Shown here piece by piece: positions 1-7,733 of a stretch of DNA of 64,000 bases. The notes beneath the pieces are model-generated. The model saw only the letters and a program-made list of their open reading frames with translations. It did no database searches and was not told the DNA's origin. Source of the DNA: Glaciecola petra (GTDB lineage: Bacteria > Pseudomonadota > Gammaproteobacteria > Enterobacterales > Alteromonadaceae); assembly GCF_031846345.1 (NCBI RefSeq), contig NZ_JAVRHX010000001.1, positions 1,612,001 through 1,676,000 of the forward strand, in the 5' to 3' direction. Within the stretch, counting starts at the first letter, position 1; each line of letters opens with the position of its first letter. The position numbers were made by a program, and so were the translations under genes.

Positions 1-1106
1 GGATAAATAGAAAACAATAAAGCGCAAGTCACACCGGTGAAAACGGCAATGCCTAAGGGGCGCCAATACCAAGTGTTAAGCGCCACTTCGACAGTATCTT
101 GCAGTGCCACCGCAACAGCCTGTTGGATGATGTAACCAATTACGCTACCTACAACAATTCCCAAAATAGTAATAAAACAAATTTGCACTAGATATATTTT
201 GCGCACCATTGCTTTACCCGCACCCAATGTTTTCATTATTGCTACTGGATCAAAATGACGTTGACTAAACCGCTGAGCCGCGACGGCAATGGATACAGCG
301 GCTAGAACAATGGCGAGCAAACTAGCAAGCAAAAAGAACTCTTCAGCTCTGGCGATGGAGTTTCCTATAGGTGAATCATCATCTTTTATGCTGGTCCAGC
401 GATGTAATTCTCTATTCATCTGCGGACGCAACCAATCATAATAATCGTCTAGTTCACCAGTATCACCTGTGAAATAATATTTATAGCTTAATCGACTTCC
501 CGGCCCCGTAATGTTGGTAGAAGGTATATCGTCAGCGTGCATGAGCAAAATGGGATCGGTATTGAATACACTAAAGCCGGCGTCGGGTATTTCGCTTAAT
601 ATATTGGCGACGACGAATTCAGCGTCACCCACCTCAACTTTATCGCCTACACCCACTTGCAACATTTGCAATAAGCGAGAATCTACCCACACTTCTCCTC
701 TTTCAACGCCTTTATCAGCAACAATACCTTCACCAAAGGGGATATCCGATATTTTAACGCTCCCTTTTAAGGGATATGCGTTGTCGACTGCTCGAACATC
801 TGAAAGTGCTAACTCATCACCAGCAAACACCATTGAGCGAGTGGATAATTGGAAAGCAGTTGCTAAATTTCTGTTGGCGGCTTCAGTTATCCATTCTGGA
901 TCAACCGCCTTACGAGAGCGAAGTTGGCTGTCTGCTGCTATAAACTCAGCACTGCGATCGGTCAAAGCGCTCTGTAAGCGTTCTGAGAACAACGACAAAG
1001 ACAAGACCGACGCTACTGACAACACAATCGCCAATAAAATAATGGTGAGCTCACCACGACGCGCTTCGTGTTTAAATAAGCGCCAAGCTAAATCGAAAGC
1101 AATCAT
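1..1106 (-). CDS. ybbP: YbbP-like ABC transporter permease (FtsX family), 3' part missing
   Basis: Inner-membrane permease of the YbbA-YbbP type ABC system; this family is tied to export or extraction of envelope substrates but its exact substrate is unknown. The reading frame is open from the ATG at 1106 to the window edge, about 368 codons, while full-length members exceed 800 residues, so the C-terminal half lies outside. An N-terminal membrane segment (residues ~20-40, TIILLAIVLSVASVLSLSLF) is followed by a large periplasmic domain, then an FtsX-like block with a second membrane segment near residues 265-285 (FFLLASLLAIVLAAVSIAVA). The start lies 3 bases after the ybbA stop, so the two are surely cotranscribed. 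The truncation is an edge effect, not a mutation. Confidence 0.9.
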   Translation of the reverse strand, partial: MIAFDLAWRLFKHEARRGELTIILLAIVLSVASVLSLSLFSERLQSALTDRSAEFIAADSQLRSRKAVDPEWITEAANRNLATAFQLSTRSMVFAGDELALSDVRAVDNAYPLKGSVKISDIPFGEGIVADKGVERGEVWVDSRLLQMLQVGVGDKVEVGDAEFVVANILSEIPDAGFSVFNTDPILLMHADDIPSTNITGPGSRLSYKYYFTGDTGELDDYYDWLRPQMNRELHRWTSIKDDDSPIGNSIARAEEFFLLASLLAIVLAAVSIAVAAQRFSQRHFDPVAIMKTLGAGKAMVRKIYLVQICFITILGIVVGSVIGYIIQQAVAVALQDTVEVALNTWYWRPLGIAVFTGVTCALLFSIY

Positions 1107-1109
1107 GTA

Positions 1110-1820
1110 TTACTCTCCTGATACAACTTTAAGTTGCGCACCATGCTCGGTCAATTCACCTGCATTCATGGTTAACTGTCGGTCGCATTTGTCGGCCAAT
1201 TTACTGTCGTGGGTTACCAACACTAAGGTGGTATCAGAATCTTTGTTAAGTGCAAATAATAAGTCTTCGACCTTTTCTGAGTTAGCAGAATCTAAGTTGC
1301 CTGTCGGTTCATCAGCAAATAATATTTTAGGTTGAGTAATAAACGCTCTTGCTATCGCTACGCGCTGTTGTTCACCACCCGACAACTGATTTGGAAAATG
1401 ATGAGCGCGGTGATCTAGGCCGACTTGTTCAATGATTTTTTGTGCTCGTTTTTTTGCATCTTTTAAACCTGCTATCTCAGCAGGTAACATAATGTTTTCA
1501 AGGGCTGTAAGACTTTGTACTAGCATAAAACTTTGAAAGATAAATCCAACTTTTTCGCCGCGCAAACGAGCCCGGGCTTCTTCGTCCATGGTGTGCAAAG
1601 GCTCACCGTCTAAAAAGATGTGCCCGCTACTCACTTCGTCTAAACCAGCAAGCAAGCCCAACAGGGTTGATTTGCCTGAACCAGAAGCGCCAACAACGGC
1701 AACACTTTCACCGGGCTTGACTTCGAAGCTAATTGGGTGAAGGATCTGTAACTCACCTTCGTTCGTACTGACTTTTTTAATAACACTTTTTGTTTCAATC
1801 ATCAGAGAGGCTTTGCTCAT
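1110..1820 (-). CDS. ybbA: YbbA-like ABC transporter ATP-binding protein
   Basis: Cytoplasmic ATPase of the YbbA/LolD/MacB-type family that powers the permease encoded next to it. With the ATG at 1820 (MSKASLMIETK) the protein has 236 residues, the normal size. Visible motifs are Walker A GASGSGKST (residues 44-52), the ABC signature LSGGEQQRVAIARA, and Walker B ILFADEPTGNLD. The frame can be extended 12 codons upstream to 1856, but that part runs into the divergent tesA and does not resemble the family. The tesA/ybbA/ybbP arrangement matches the E. coli locus. Confidence 0.93.
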   Translation of the reverse strand: MSKASLMIETKSVIKKVSTNEGELQILHPISFEVKPGESVAVVGASGSGKSTLLGLLAGLDEVSSGHIFLDGEPLHTMDEEARARLRGEKVGFIFQSFMLVQSLTALENIMLPAEIAGLKDAKKRAQKIIEQVGLDHRAHHFPNQLSGGEQQRVAIARAFITQPKILFADEPTGNLDSANSEKVEDLLFALNKDSDTTLVLVTHDSKLADKCDRQLTMNAGELTEHGAQLKVVSGE

Positions 1821-1860
1821 AGTGATAAATATTTCATCCTTACGGCTATCAACCACGCTT

Positions 1861-2532
1861 GTGGGCGTTAATAGCTTGGCTAAATTGTTGGTAATTTCGA
1901 TTAGTCTTTTATTCGCAACTTTAGTGCATTCAGATCAGAGTGTATCGGCTGAAAATGTAACAAGTGAATACAAATTATTAGTGCTTGGTGACAGCTTAAG
2001 CGCCGCGTATGGACTTACCGCAGAGCAAGGATGGGTATACTTACTTGCCGAAAAATGGCAAGCGCAATCATTACCCATTAAAGTCGTAAACGCCGCCATT
2101 AGTGGAGATACCACTGACGGAGGCCTTGCCAGACTACCAAGACTGATTGAATTACACCAACCTACTCATCTGTATATAGAATTGGGGGGAAATAACGCTT
2201 TACAAGGCCATAACCCTCGCAAAATTAAACAAAATTTAATGAACATGGTTGAAACGGCTGAAAACAGCAACATCAAAGTAATTATTCAAGAAATGCAGAT
2301 ACCGACAAATTACGGCGCTCGATACACTAAAGCATTTACCTCTATTTTTCATGAAATAGCCGAAGAAAAAGACATTCCGTTAATTCCCTTCTTTCTTCAA
2401 GAAATCGCCTTAACACCTGGCCTAATGCAACGGGATGGCATACACCCCACAAAAGAAGCACAACCTATGATTGTTGAATTTCTAGCTGACAAACTGGCTA
2501 GTGCAGTAGATGCCCGCTTGCTAACAGATTAA
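1861..2532 (+). CDS. tesA: Arylesterase / acyl-CoA thioesterase I (TesA-like SGNH hydrolase)
   Basis: Periplasmic serine hydrolase of the TesA family, active on thioesters and esters. SGNH blocks are visible: VLGDSLSAAYG with the nucleophile Ser (block I), the GxTT-containing GDTTDGGL (block II), LGGNNALQG with the oxyanion Asn (block III) and DGIHPT with the catalytic Asp/His (block V). A hydrophobic export signal (LAKLLVISISLLFATLVHS) precedes the mature domain. The start is unsure: no ATG exists upstream of the signal peptide. GTG at 1861 fits the signal length; GTG 1822 or TTG 1813 would overlap ybbA. Block III reads GGNN where E. coli TesA has GGND. The gene is divergent from ybbAP. Confidence 0.88.
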   Translation: MGVNSLAKLLVISISLLFATLVHSDQSVSAENVTSEYKLLVLGDSLSAAYGLTAEQGWVYLLAEKWQAQSLPIKVVNAAISGDTTDGGLARLPRLIELHQPTHLYIELGGNNALQGHNPRKIKQNLMNMVETAENSNIKVIIQEMQIPTNYGARYTKAFTSIFHEIAEEKDIPLIPFFLQEIALTPGLMQRDGIHPTKEAQPMIVEFLADKLASAVDARLLTD

Positions 2533-2550
2533 AACAGAGGACGTAGGCCG

Positions 2551-2577
2551 AGATCTTCACGTCCGCGAAGACGACAA
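2551..2577 (-). repeat. REP-like hairpin unit
   Basis: Read on the minus strand it starts GTCGTCTTCGCG and ends GAAGATCTC, forming a stem (CTTC/GAAG plus inner pairs). The flanks match the GTC...ATCTC frame shared by the other units in this island, although the stem sequence differs. Confidence 0.5.
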
Positions 2578-2661
2578 TACAAGGCACTTATTACCGCGCC
2601 CCTCTTGTCATTACGACCCTTTCCTGTTACTGCGCCCCCTCTTGTCATTACGCCCCCTCTT

Positions 2662-2688
2662 GTCATTACCGCGAAAGCGGTAACCTCC
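2662..2688 (+). repeat. REP-like hairpin unit
   Basis: GTCATTACCGCGAAAGCGGT followed by AACCTCC. The stem is TTACCGC/GCGGTAA with a GAAA-like loop. The GTCAT head and CTCC tail are shared with the units at 2793-2819 and 4596-4622. Confidence 0.6.
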
Positions 2689-2758
2689 AAAATAGTCTCA
2701 GAAAATCAGAGTATTGCTCCACTTTACTATGCTTCTTGAGAAAATACTCGCCTTAGCG

Positions 2759-2913
2759 TAATGCTGTTCGTTTTAAAAGTTTTACCTCAACAGTCATCTC
2801 AGCGGAAGCTGAGATCTCCTTAAACATTCTCTATCTATATGGGATGCAAAAGGTCGTAATAAGCAGATTCCTGCCTGCGCAGGAAAGACGATTCGCTTAA
2901 TCGAACAGCATTA
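2759..2913 (+). mobile_element. MITE-like element, copy A
   Basis: This 155-bp non-coding element is nearly identical to the reverse complement of 4654-4805. Its ends are inverted repeats: TAATGCTGTTCG at the left, and CGAACAGCATTA (preceded by TTAAT) at the right. It contains two internal hairpins, ATCTCAGC/GCTGAGAT (2797-2814) and TTCCTGC/GCAGGAA (about 2869-2885). TA dinucleotides at both outer ends would fit a TA target duplication of IS630/mariner type, but they could be part of the terminal repeat. It encodes no transposase. Confidence 0.65.
2793..2819 (+). repeat. REP-like hairpin inside MITE copy A
   Basis: GTCATCTCAGCGGAAGCTGA followed by GATCTCC. The stem is ATCTCAGC/GCTGAGAT with loop GGAA. 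It has the same GTCAT head and CTCC tail as the free units, so the MITE may be built from such units. Confidence 0.55.
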
Positions 2914-2951
2914 AGCAAAGATAATAATCTCTACCGTCCACTCAGGAGATC

Positions 2952-3323
2952 TTACTGATTTTTAATAATTTCGTTTTTCAAGTCATCCTGAAATTTTTTA
3001 AAATCGATATTTAATTTCTGCAAGCGCTGTTCTATTGCTCCCAAGAAGCCAATTGTATTGATGAATCGATTTCTAAATGTGTTGTCTTGGCATACCTCAC
3101 TAAATGGTTTTGCTAAACTAAACGACCAATTAGCTTGATCAGACCCAACAAAATTTGCACGCACACTTGGGTGATGAGTAATGTGATGTAACCAAGCGTT
3201 ATTATAATATGTGGTGGTTTGTTCATATTCTTCTTTTAAACGCCGAATATAAAACCCCAAATTCTGTTGGGACTTTGCGTTCATAATGACGCAGCAAAAT
3301 GAAAGAAGCAATATTAATTTCAA
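2952..3323 (-). CDS. Hypothetical protein (123 aa) in the MITE-flanked cassette
   Basis: I do not recognise the family. The first 18 residues (from a TTG at 3323) are hydrophobic and could be a signal peptide (LILLLSFCCVIMNA). Alternatively translation starts at the ATG at 3284, giving a 110-residue cytoplasmic protein. The rest is mixed charged/aromatic with a likely C-terminal helix (IEQRLQKLNIDFKKFQDDLK). There is no clear ribosome site before either start. It is divergent from the next gene and bracketed by the two MITE copies. It could be a remnant of a longer gene. Confidence 0.4.
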   Translation of the reverse strand: MKLILLLSFCCVIMNAKSQQNLGFYIRRLKEEYEQTTTYYNNAWLHHITHHPSVRANFVGSDQANWSFSLAKPFSEVCQDNTFRNRFINTIGFLGAIEQRLQKLNIDFKKFQDDLKNEIIKNQ

Positions 3324-3353
3324 CTCGGTAATTCGTTATATATCTAGCAATAT

Positions 3354-4580
3354 ATGAATATGCCGATATTAAATAACATTAGAGTAGTTCTATATTTGAT
3401 TTCCGATTATCAACACATGAAAATGACAACTACAGTTTTATTTTTTATTACTTTATTGGGTATTGTGTATTACCTCGGATTCCCTGTTCACACTTACACA
3501 AGCGAAGTTTCCGATAACAGTCCTATCATCCACGAAAGAGCTATATTCAACACCGCTAAAAGTGATATGTATGTTCAAGATGTGACAGAAAAAGGTTCTT
3601 TTACAAGTGAACAAACAGAATTAACAGCATCGTCGCAAGCCTTCAATTATGGTGAATGCTTTACTTATAACTCAGAAGCAGAAGCAAAACTTTTTGAACA
3701 ACGTGCCGCTTATCTTCAAAGCTTACGTCACTCATCGCTCGAAGATGAACGTTTGGCCTTTGTTCTTTTTAGCGACATAATACCTGACGACGAATCAGCA
3801 TTAGACAAAGAACATGTGCATAAGCTAAACGCTTTATTAGATTTAGAACAAATTGAAAATCCACTAGTAGCCATAGAAACATTGCGAACATGCACAATTC
3901 ACTCAAATTATGAGCGCTGTAACAATGAACTGGTTAAAAAGATTACTTCTCAACACAATGACGATGCTGAAATATGGTTACAAGCGATTAGATATTTTAT
4001 AAACACTGAGCAAGATAAACTTGTCTTTGAAGCAATAGAACAAGCAAAACAGAGCAAATACGTAAGCTCTTTCTTTAAACTTTTTATAAGTACTTACGCG
4101 CAAGCTTTGGAAACTTCCGGTGTTGGCAATTACAACAGCAATGTGATGAGTGGGCTGGGTTATTACTTCGCAAAAGCGCTTCCTCTTGGCGAAACTACTC
4201 ACTGGTGTAAAGATAATCTGCACCAAGAAAAATATGCACAAGGATGTTTAGACATAAGTATTCTAATGGAGCAAAATTCTAGCGACTCAATAGAAAAGGC
4301 GATAGGACTGGCTCATCAACAAATTGTTTATGAGGCACAAGGCGACATAGACTCTGCCGCACTAGCTGTCCAACGCAAAAATGCGCTGCAACCCAAATAC
4401 TTGTCGAATGAATGGCAGGTGAAAAATAACACTTTGGAAACAATATTCCAGTATGAAAAGTTACTGCGCAACTACATTGCGAATATGGGGATACTTGGTG
4501 AGCATGGCGCAAGAAAATCGCTAGAAGCCGAAGTTATGCGATTTCGAGCATCAGAACACTTTGTGGATTGTAGTGACTAG
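3354..4580 (+). CDS. Hypothetical membrane-anchored protein (408 aa)
   Basis: Not recognised. One N-terminal membrane segment (TTTVLFFITLLGIVYYLGF, residues ~25-43) is followed by a Ser/Thr/Glu-rich linker and a helical region with repeated Leu/Ala and several Cys (e.g. LRTCTIHSNYERCNNE), which suggests a periplasmic helical-repeat protein; no repeat unit is clear enough to name. ATG 3354 is the longest start; ATG 3417 (MKMTTTV) sits directly before the membrane segment and is more likely. It is the only sizeable gene between the inverted MITE copies. Confidence 0.65.
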   Translation: MNMPILNNIRVVLYLISDYQHMKMTTTVLFFITLLGIVYYLGFPVHTYTSEVSDNSPIIHERAIFNTAKSDMYVQDVTEKGSFTSEQTELTASSQAFNYGECFTYNSEAEAKLFEQRAAYLQSLRHSSLEDERLAFVLFSDIIPDDESALDKEHVHKLNALLDLEQIENPLVAIETLRTCTIHSNYERCNNELVKKITSQHNDDAEIWLQAIRYFINTEQDKLVFEAIEQAKQSKYVSSFFKLFISTYAQALETSGVGNYNSNVMSGLGYYFAKALPLGETTHWCKDNLHQEKYAQGCLDISILMEQNSSDSIEKAIGLAHQQIVYEAQGDIDSAALAVQRKNALQPKYLSNEWQVKNNTLETIFQYEKLLRNYIANMGILGEHGARKSLEAEVMRFRASEHFVDCSD

Positions 4581-4595
4581 TAATTGGCTGTTTTA

Positions 4596-4622
4596 GGAGA
4601 TTACTGCTTTCGCAGCAATGAC
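4596..4622 (-). repeat. REP-like hairpin unit
   Basis: On the minus strand it reads GTCATTGCTGCGAAAGCAGT then AATCTCC, with stem ATTGCTGC/GCAGTAAT. The head and tail match the other units, while the paired bases differ together. Confidence 0.55.
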
Positions 4623-4653
4623 GATGGTGTTTGATGAGGTTGCTGCTTTCACA

Positions 4654-4805
4654 TAATTCTGTTCGGTTAAGCGAATCGTCTTTCCTGCGGAGGCAGGAAT
4701 CTGCTTATTACGACCTTTTGCATCCCATAAATAGAGGATGTTCAAGGAGATCTCAGCTTCCGCTGAGATGACTGTTGAGGTAAAACCTTTAATCGAACAG
4801 CATTA
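4654..4805 (-). mobile_element. MITE-like element, copy B (inverted relative to copy A)
   Basis: This 152-bp element is the reverse complement of 2759-2913 with only scattered differences and small indels. Terminal repeats are TAATTCTGTTCG at the left and CGAACAGCATTA at the right, both next to TA. With copy A it brackets 1.74 kb containing two genes, in the geometry of a composite element, but no transposase is present. Confidence 0.65.
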
Positions 4806-4900
4806 TGCTTTAGCAGCAATGACGGTTATGATGATGCGATGACGAGAATGGTGCATAGATGACCCGCCATCTATGCACCAAGCCTAAGGCTGCTTATCGT

Positions 4901-6211
4901 TTATTTGCTGTAAGCAACCGGTTTGCTTGTATCACGATTTAAATAACGGTCACGCAGTTTGGTTTGTCTTGACTCCATTGGCATGGCTTTGCCAGCAATA
5001 AAGACTTGTTCAGCGGCTTGGGTGACTTCAAGCGGGTCGCCTGACCAAATCACCAAGTCCGCTTGTTTGCCCGTTTCTAGGCTTCCTAATTGATTGTCAA
5101 ACCCAAATATTTTTGCCACATTAATGGTAAGCGCAGCAATGGCAGCACTGTGGGGCAAACCATTTGCCACAGCATTACCTGCATGCTGAGGCGCTAAGCG
5201 GATATTATGCGTGTCCATTCCAATCGCAACTAAAACGCCAGCTGCATGCAAGCGCCCTGCATTACTCATGGTTGAGGCTAACTGGTCAAAGCCTCCTGGC
5301 AGATTGTACTCAGGATCTAAAATAACCGGAATACCGGCTTGCGCGATTTGATCGGCAACACGCCATGCGTCACTTGCTCCCAACAAAATAATATTTACAT
5401 TAGCAAACCGTTTTTTAAGCGCAATAACCTGTAAAATATCGCTTGCTCTGTTGGCAGTAATTGCTAGGGGTATGTCACCTTTAACTACGCTTATCAATAC
5501 CTTTGCATCGGCTCGAGTAATCATGCCTTCCCAATCTTCACTTGGACTCATGTCGTAACCGCTAGCAAAGCTTGCTTCATCTAAGCTTTTGTTTAAAGCG
5601 ACCCAAAGCGCTGCTCTGGACTCTCCATTGCGATCGGCTCCACCATGCCCCACGTCGGTATGCACATAGGCACCAGCTTTGAAGAGTAAGTCAAACGAAT
5701 CAACATTATCTAAACTAATCACCGCCCCTTTTCCATTAAAGAGTTGACCCGTGCGACTAATGCCGGTTACGGCGCTTGTAAAGCCTTCTAAGCGTGTTAT
5801 AGCGATTAAAGTAGAATCTGGATTGATTGCATATTGCGCATCGTAAGCAGCGCCTACAGTTGATAAATCAGGCATAAGGCTTTCAGCATCCACGCGCGAA
5901 TCCACCACCCCTGCTGAACTGCTAACTTCGACCATGCCCAAACTAGTATGAGCGCCAATAAAGCCCGGCGTAATTACTTTGCCACTGGCATTAATTTCGA
6001 CATAACCGCTAGGCACGCTGTTGGTGTCTAGTACTTGTACAATTTTACCATCTTCAATTAACACAGTTGCATTATCCAAAATGCCTAATTTAGACATGGT
6101 ATGAACTTGTGCACCTGTAATCGCAATTTTCTCAGCTTGCGCTTGCCCAACACTAAATATCGTGATTATTGAACACAGCAAAAACGTCACTTTTTTATTT
6201 AATAATTTCAT
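4901..6211 (-). CDS. Exported amidohydrolase-like protein lacking metal ligands
   Basis: Amidohydrolase-superfamily protein (436 aa) with a signal peptide (FLLCSIITIFSVGQAQA, residues ~10-26), so periplasmic. The beta-sandwich N-terminus and the C-terminal LGSLETGKQADLVIWSGDPL motif are typical. The metal site is not: the HxH position reads HTS (residues 88-90), and the regions where the partner has its later His ligands read ITANRASD and LLGASDAW. Only an Asp near GMDTHN could remain. It is probably a non-catalytic partner or a divergent enzyme. Its start overlaps the stop of the upstream amidohydrolase by 4 bases, indicating translational coupling and perhaps a heteromeric complex. Confidence 0.85.
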   Translation of the reverse strand: MKLLNKKVTFLLCSIITIFSVGQAQAEKIAITGAQVHTMSKLGILDNATVLIEDGKIVQVLDTNSVPSGYVEINASGKVITPGFIGAHTSLGMVEVSSSAGVVDSRVDAESLMPDLSTVGAAYDAQYAINPDSTLIAITRLEGFTSAVTGISRTGQLFNGKGAVISLDNVDSFDLLFKAGAYVHTDVGHGGADRNGESRAALWVALNKSLDEASFASGYDMSPSEDWEGMITRADAKVLISVVKGDIPLAITANRASDILQVIALKKRFANVNIILLGASDAWRVADQIAQAGIPVILDPEYNLPGGFDQLASTMSNAGRLHAAGVLVAIGMDTHNIRLAPQHAGNAVANGLPHSAAIAALTINVAKIFGFDNQLGSLETGKQADLVIWSGDPLEVTQAAEQVFIAGKAMPMESRQTKLRDRYLNRDTSKPVAYSK

Positions 6212-7644
6212 TTGGCGTCTCCTGATGCTATCTGCCCAACTTCAAAATCACTCACTGGCCAACTCTCAGGTTGCGAGCGATCAAACACCATCGCACCATC
6301 AATAAATACTTTTTCGGCTTGCGAATAAGTTGAAAATGGATCCGCTGACCACAGCACGACATCTGCGTTTTTGCCGATCTCTAAAGAACCTGTTTGATCA
6401 AAGATACCCAAACTTTTAGCGGGGTTTGCAGACAGCCATCGCCATGCTTCTGCTTGGCTAATATCTATGCCCGCTCGTTGTCCGTCTGACCAAGCTTTTG
6501 CCGCTTCTTGATTGAGTCTTTGAATGCCAATGTCGCTGTCTGAATGCACAATGGCACATGCACCTGCATTATGAACCATGGGTACATTTTCGCGAATGCC
6601 GTCATAAGCTTCCATTTTAAAGCCCCACCAATCAGCCCACATGGCAGAACACACATTATTTCCAGCTAATTTATCAGAAATTTTGTAAGCTTCTACAGCG
6701 TGATGAAATGTACCAATTTGGTAGTTAAACTCCTTCATTACGTCCATCATCACGACCATTTCGTCGGCTCGATAACAATGCATATGCACTAAAATCTCAC
6801 CCTCTAAAACGCCAGCTAGGGTCTCAAGGCGTAAATCACGTTTTGGGGCTTTTGTATCTTTACCAGCATCAGCATCGTCTGAATAGCTCTGCCATTTCTT
6901 TTGATACTCTTGCGCATCTATCCAAGCTTTTCGATAACCTGCAACGTTAGCCATACGCGTCATTGGCCCACCTCTTCTGCCATAAACACGTTTGGGGTTT
7001 TCACCACACGCCATTTTTATACCATAAGGCGCATCAGGAAACTTCATATCCTGCATGGTTCTGTTAGGTAAGTTTTTTACCACAATGCTGCGACCACCAA
7101 ACAAATTAGCTGAGCCCGGTAATATTTGTAAGCTAGTAACCCCTCCCGAAAGTGCACGCTGAAATCCTGGGTCTTGCGGCCATATGGAGTGTTCGGCCCA
7201 CACTTCAGCCGTTACAGGGCCCGTGACTTCATTGCCGTCAGAATGTGAGTCGGTATCTGGCGATGGATACACGCCTAAATGTGAGTGATTGTCGATAATA
7301 CCAGGTGTTAGCCACTTTCCAGTGCCATCAATCTCAATAGCATCGCTAGGCGCACTCACGCTATCCCCTATGCTTTGTATTTTCCCGTCACTCAGTAAAA
7401 TGGCTCCCTCTTCAATTTTGTTTCCTAAACCATCTAAAATAGTGACATTAGTAATAACGACGGGAGCTGAGTCAATAACTTGGTAAGTACTTGGGAATGG
7501 ATTTTTGAACTGTGACAAATCTACTTTTTGCACATCTTCTTTTTGTTCTGGCTTGTCATTACTGCATGCAGAGAGCACAAGCAATGGCAAAAAAGCAATC
7601 AAAAGCACAACTCTGCTTTTGTTTCCAATGGTTTGGTTTATCAC
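6208..7644 (-). CDS. Amidohydrolase lipoprotein (imidazolonepropionase-like)
   Basis: Metal-dependent hydrolase (478 aa) of the amidohydrolase superfamily. The N-terminus is a lipoprotein signal with lipobox LLVLSAC (Cys27), so it is membrane-anchored and periplasmic. Ligands are visible: HSHLG (His120/His122), the His region in LVHMHCYRADE, FHHAVEAYK, and the Asp in VHSDSDIG. The C-terminal TGSLEIGKNADVVLWSADPF motif is characteristic. The substrate cannot be told from sequence; cyclic amides or dipeptides are typical for relatives. It is first in a two-gene operon with the ligand-poor paralogue at 4901-6211. Confidence 0.88.
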   Translation of the reverse strand: MINQTIGNKSRVVLLIAFLPLLVLSACSNDKPEQKEDVQKVDLSQFKNPFPSTYQVIDSAPVVITNVTILDGLGNKIEEGAILLSDGKIQSIGDSVSAPSDAIEIDGTGKWLTPGIIDNHSHLGVYPSPDTDSHSDGNEVTGPVTAEVWAEHSIWPQDPGFQRALSGGVTSLQILPGSANLFGGRSIVVKNLPNRTMQDMKFPDAPYGIKMACGENPKRVYGRRGGPMTRMANVAGYRKAWIDAQEYQKKWQSYSDDADAGKDTKAPKRDLRLETLAGVLEGEILVHMHCYRADEMVVMMDVMKEFNYQIGTFHHAVEAYKISDKLAGNNVCSAMWADWWGFKMEAYDGIRENVPMVHNAGACAIVHSDSDIGIQRLNQEAAKAWSDGQRAGIDISQAEAWRWLSANPAKSLGIFDQTGSLEIGKNADVVLWSADPFSTYSQAEKVFIDGAMVFDRSQPESWPVSDFEVGQIASGDAK

Positions 7645-7733
7645 GGGCCTTTCCTTAAGGTTTAAGTAGGAATATTATAGTAATAGGTTAAATATAGTAC
7701 ACTGACAGAGCTTTTGAAAACGAGACTTCATAA

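Larger units (their letters stand above)
2533..2951. other. Gene-free repeat-rich interval
   Basis: There is no coding potential here. The interval holds REP-like hairpins (2551-2577, 2662-2688), three near-copies of a CCCCTCTTGTCATTAC motif (about 2598-2616, 2634-2651 and 2652-2669, the last two in tandem) and the first MITE-like element (2759-2913). Confidence 0.75.
4581..4900. other. Gene-free repeat-rich interval
   Basis: Non-coding. It holds a REP-like hairpin at 4596-4622, the second MITE-like element (4654-4805), and directly after it a degenerate REP-like fragment (about 4803-4824, GTCATTGCTGCTAAAGCA on the minus strand). No terminator with a clear T-run was found for the flanking genes. 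Confidence 0.7.

Noticed and set aside
511..1335. Long open frame on the plus strand
   Set aside because: It is antisense to ybbP and ybbA, whose motifs are clear, and its translation is low-complexity Ser/Thr without homology.
2596..2669. Three CCCCTCTTGTCATTAC repeats as a possible CRISPR
   Set aside because: The units are partial REP-like heads, the spacers are absent or irregular, and no cas genes are present.
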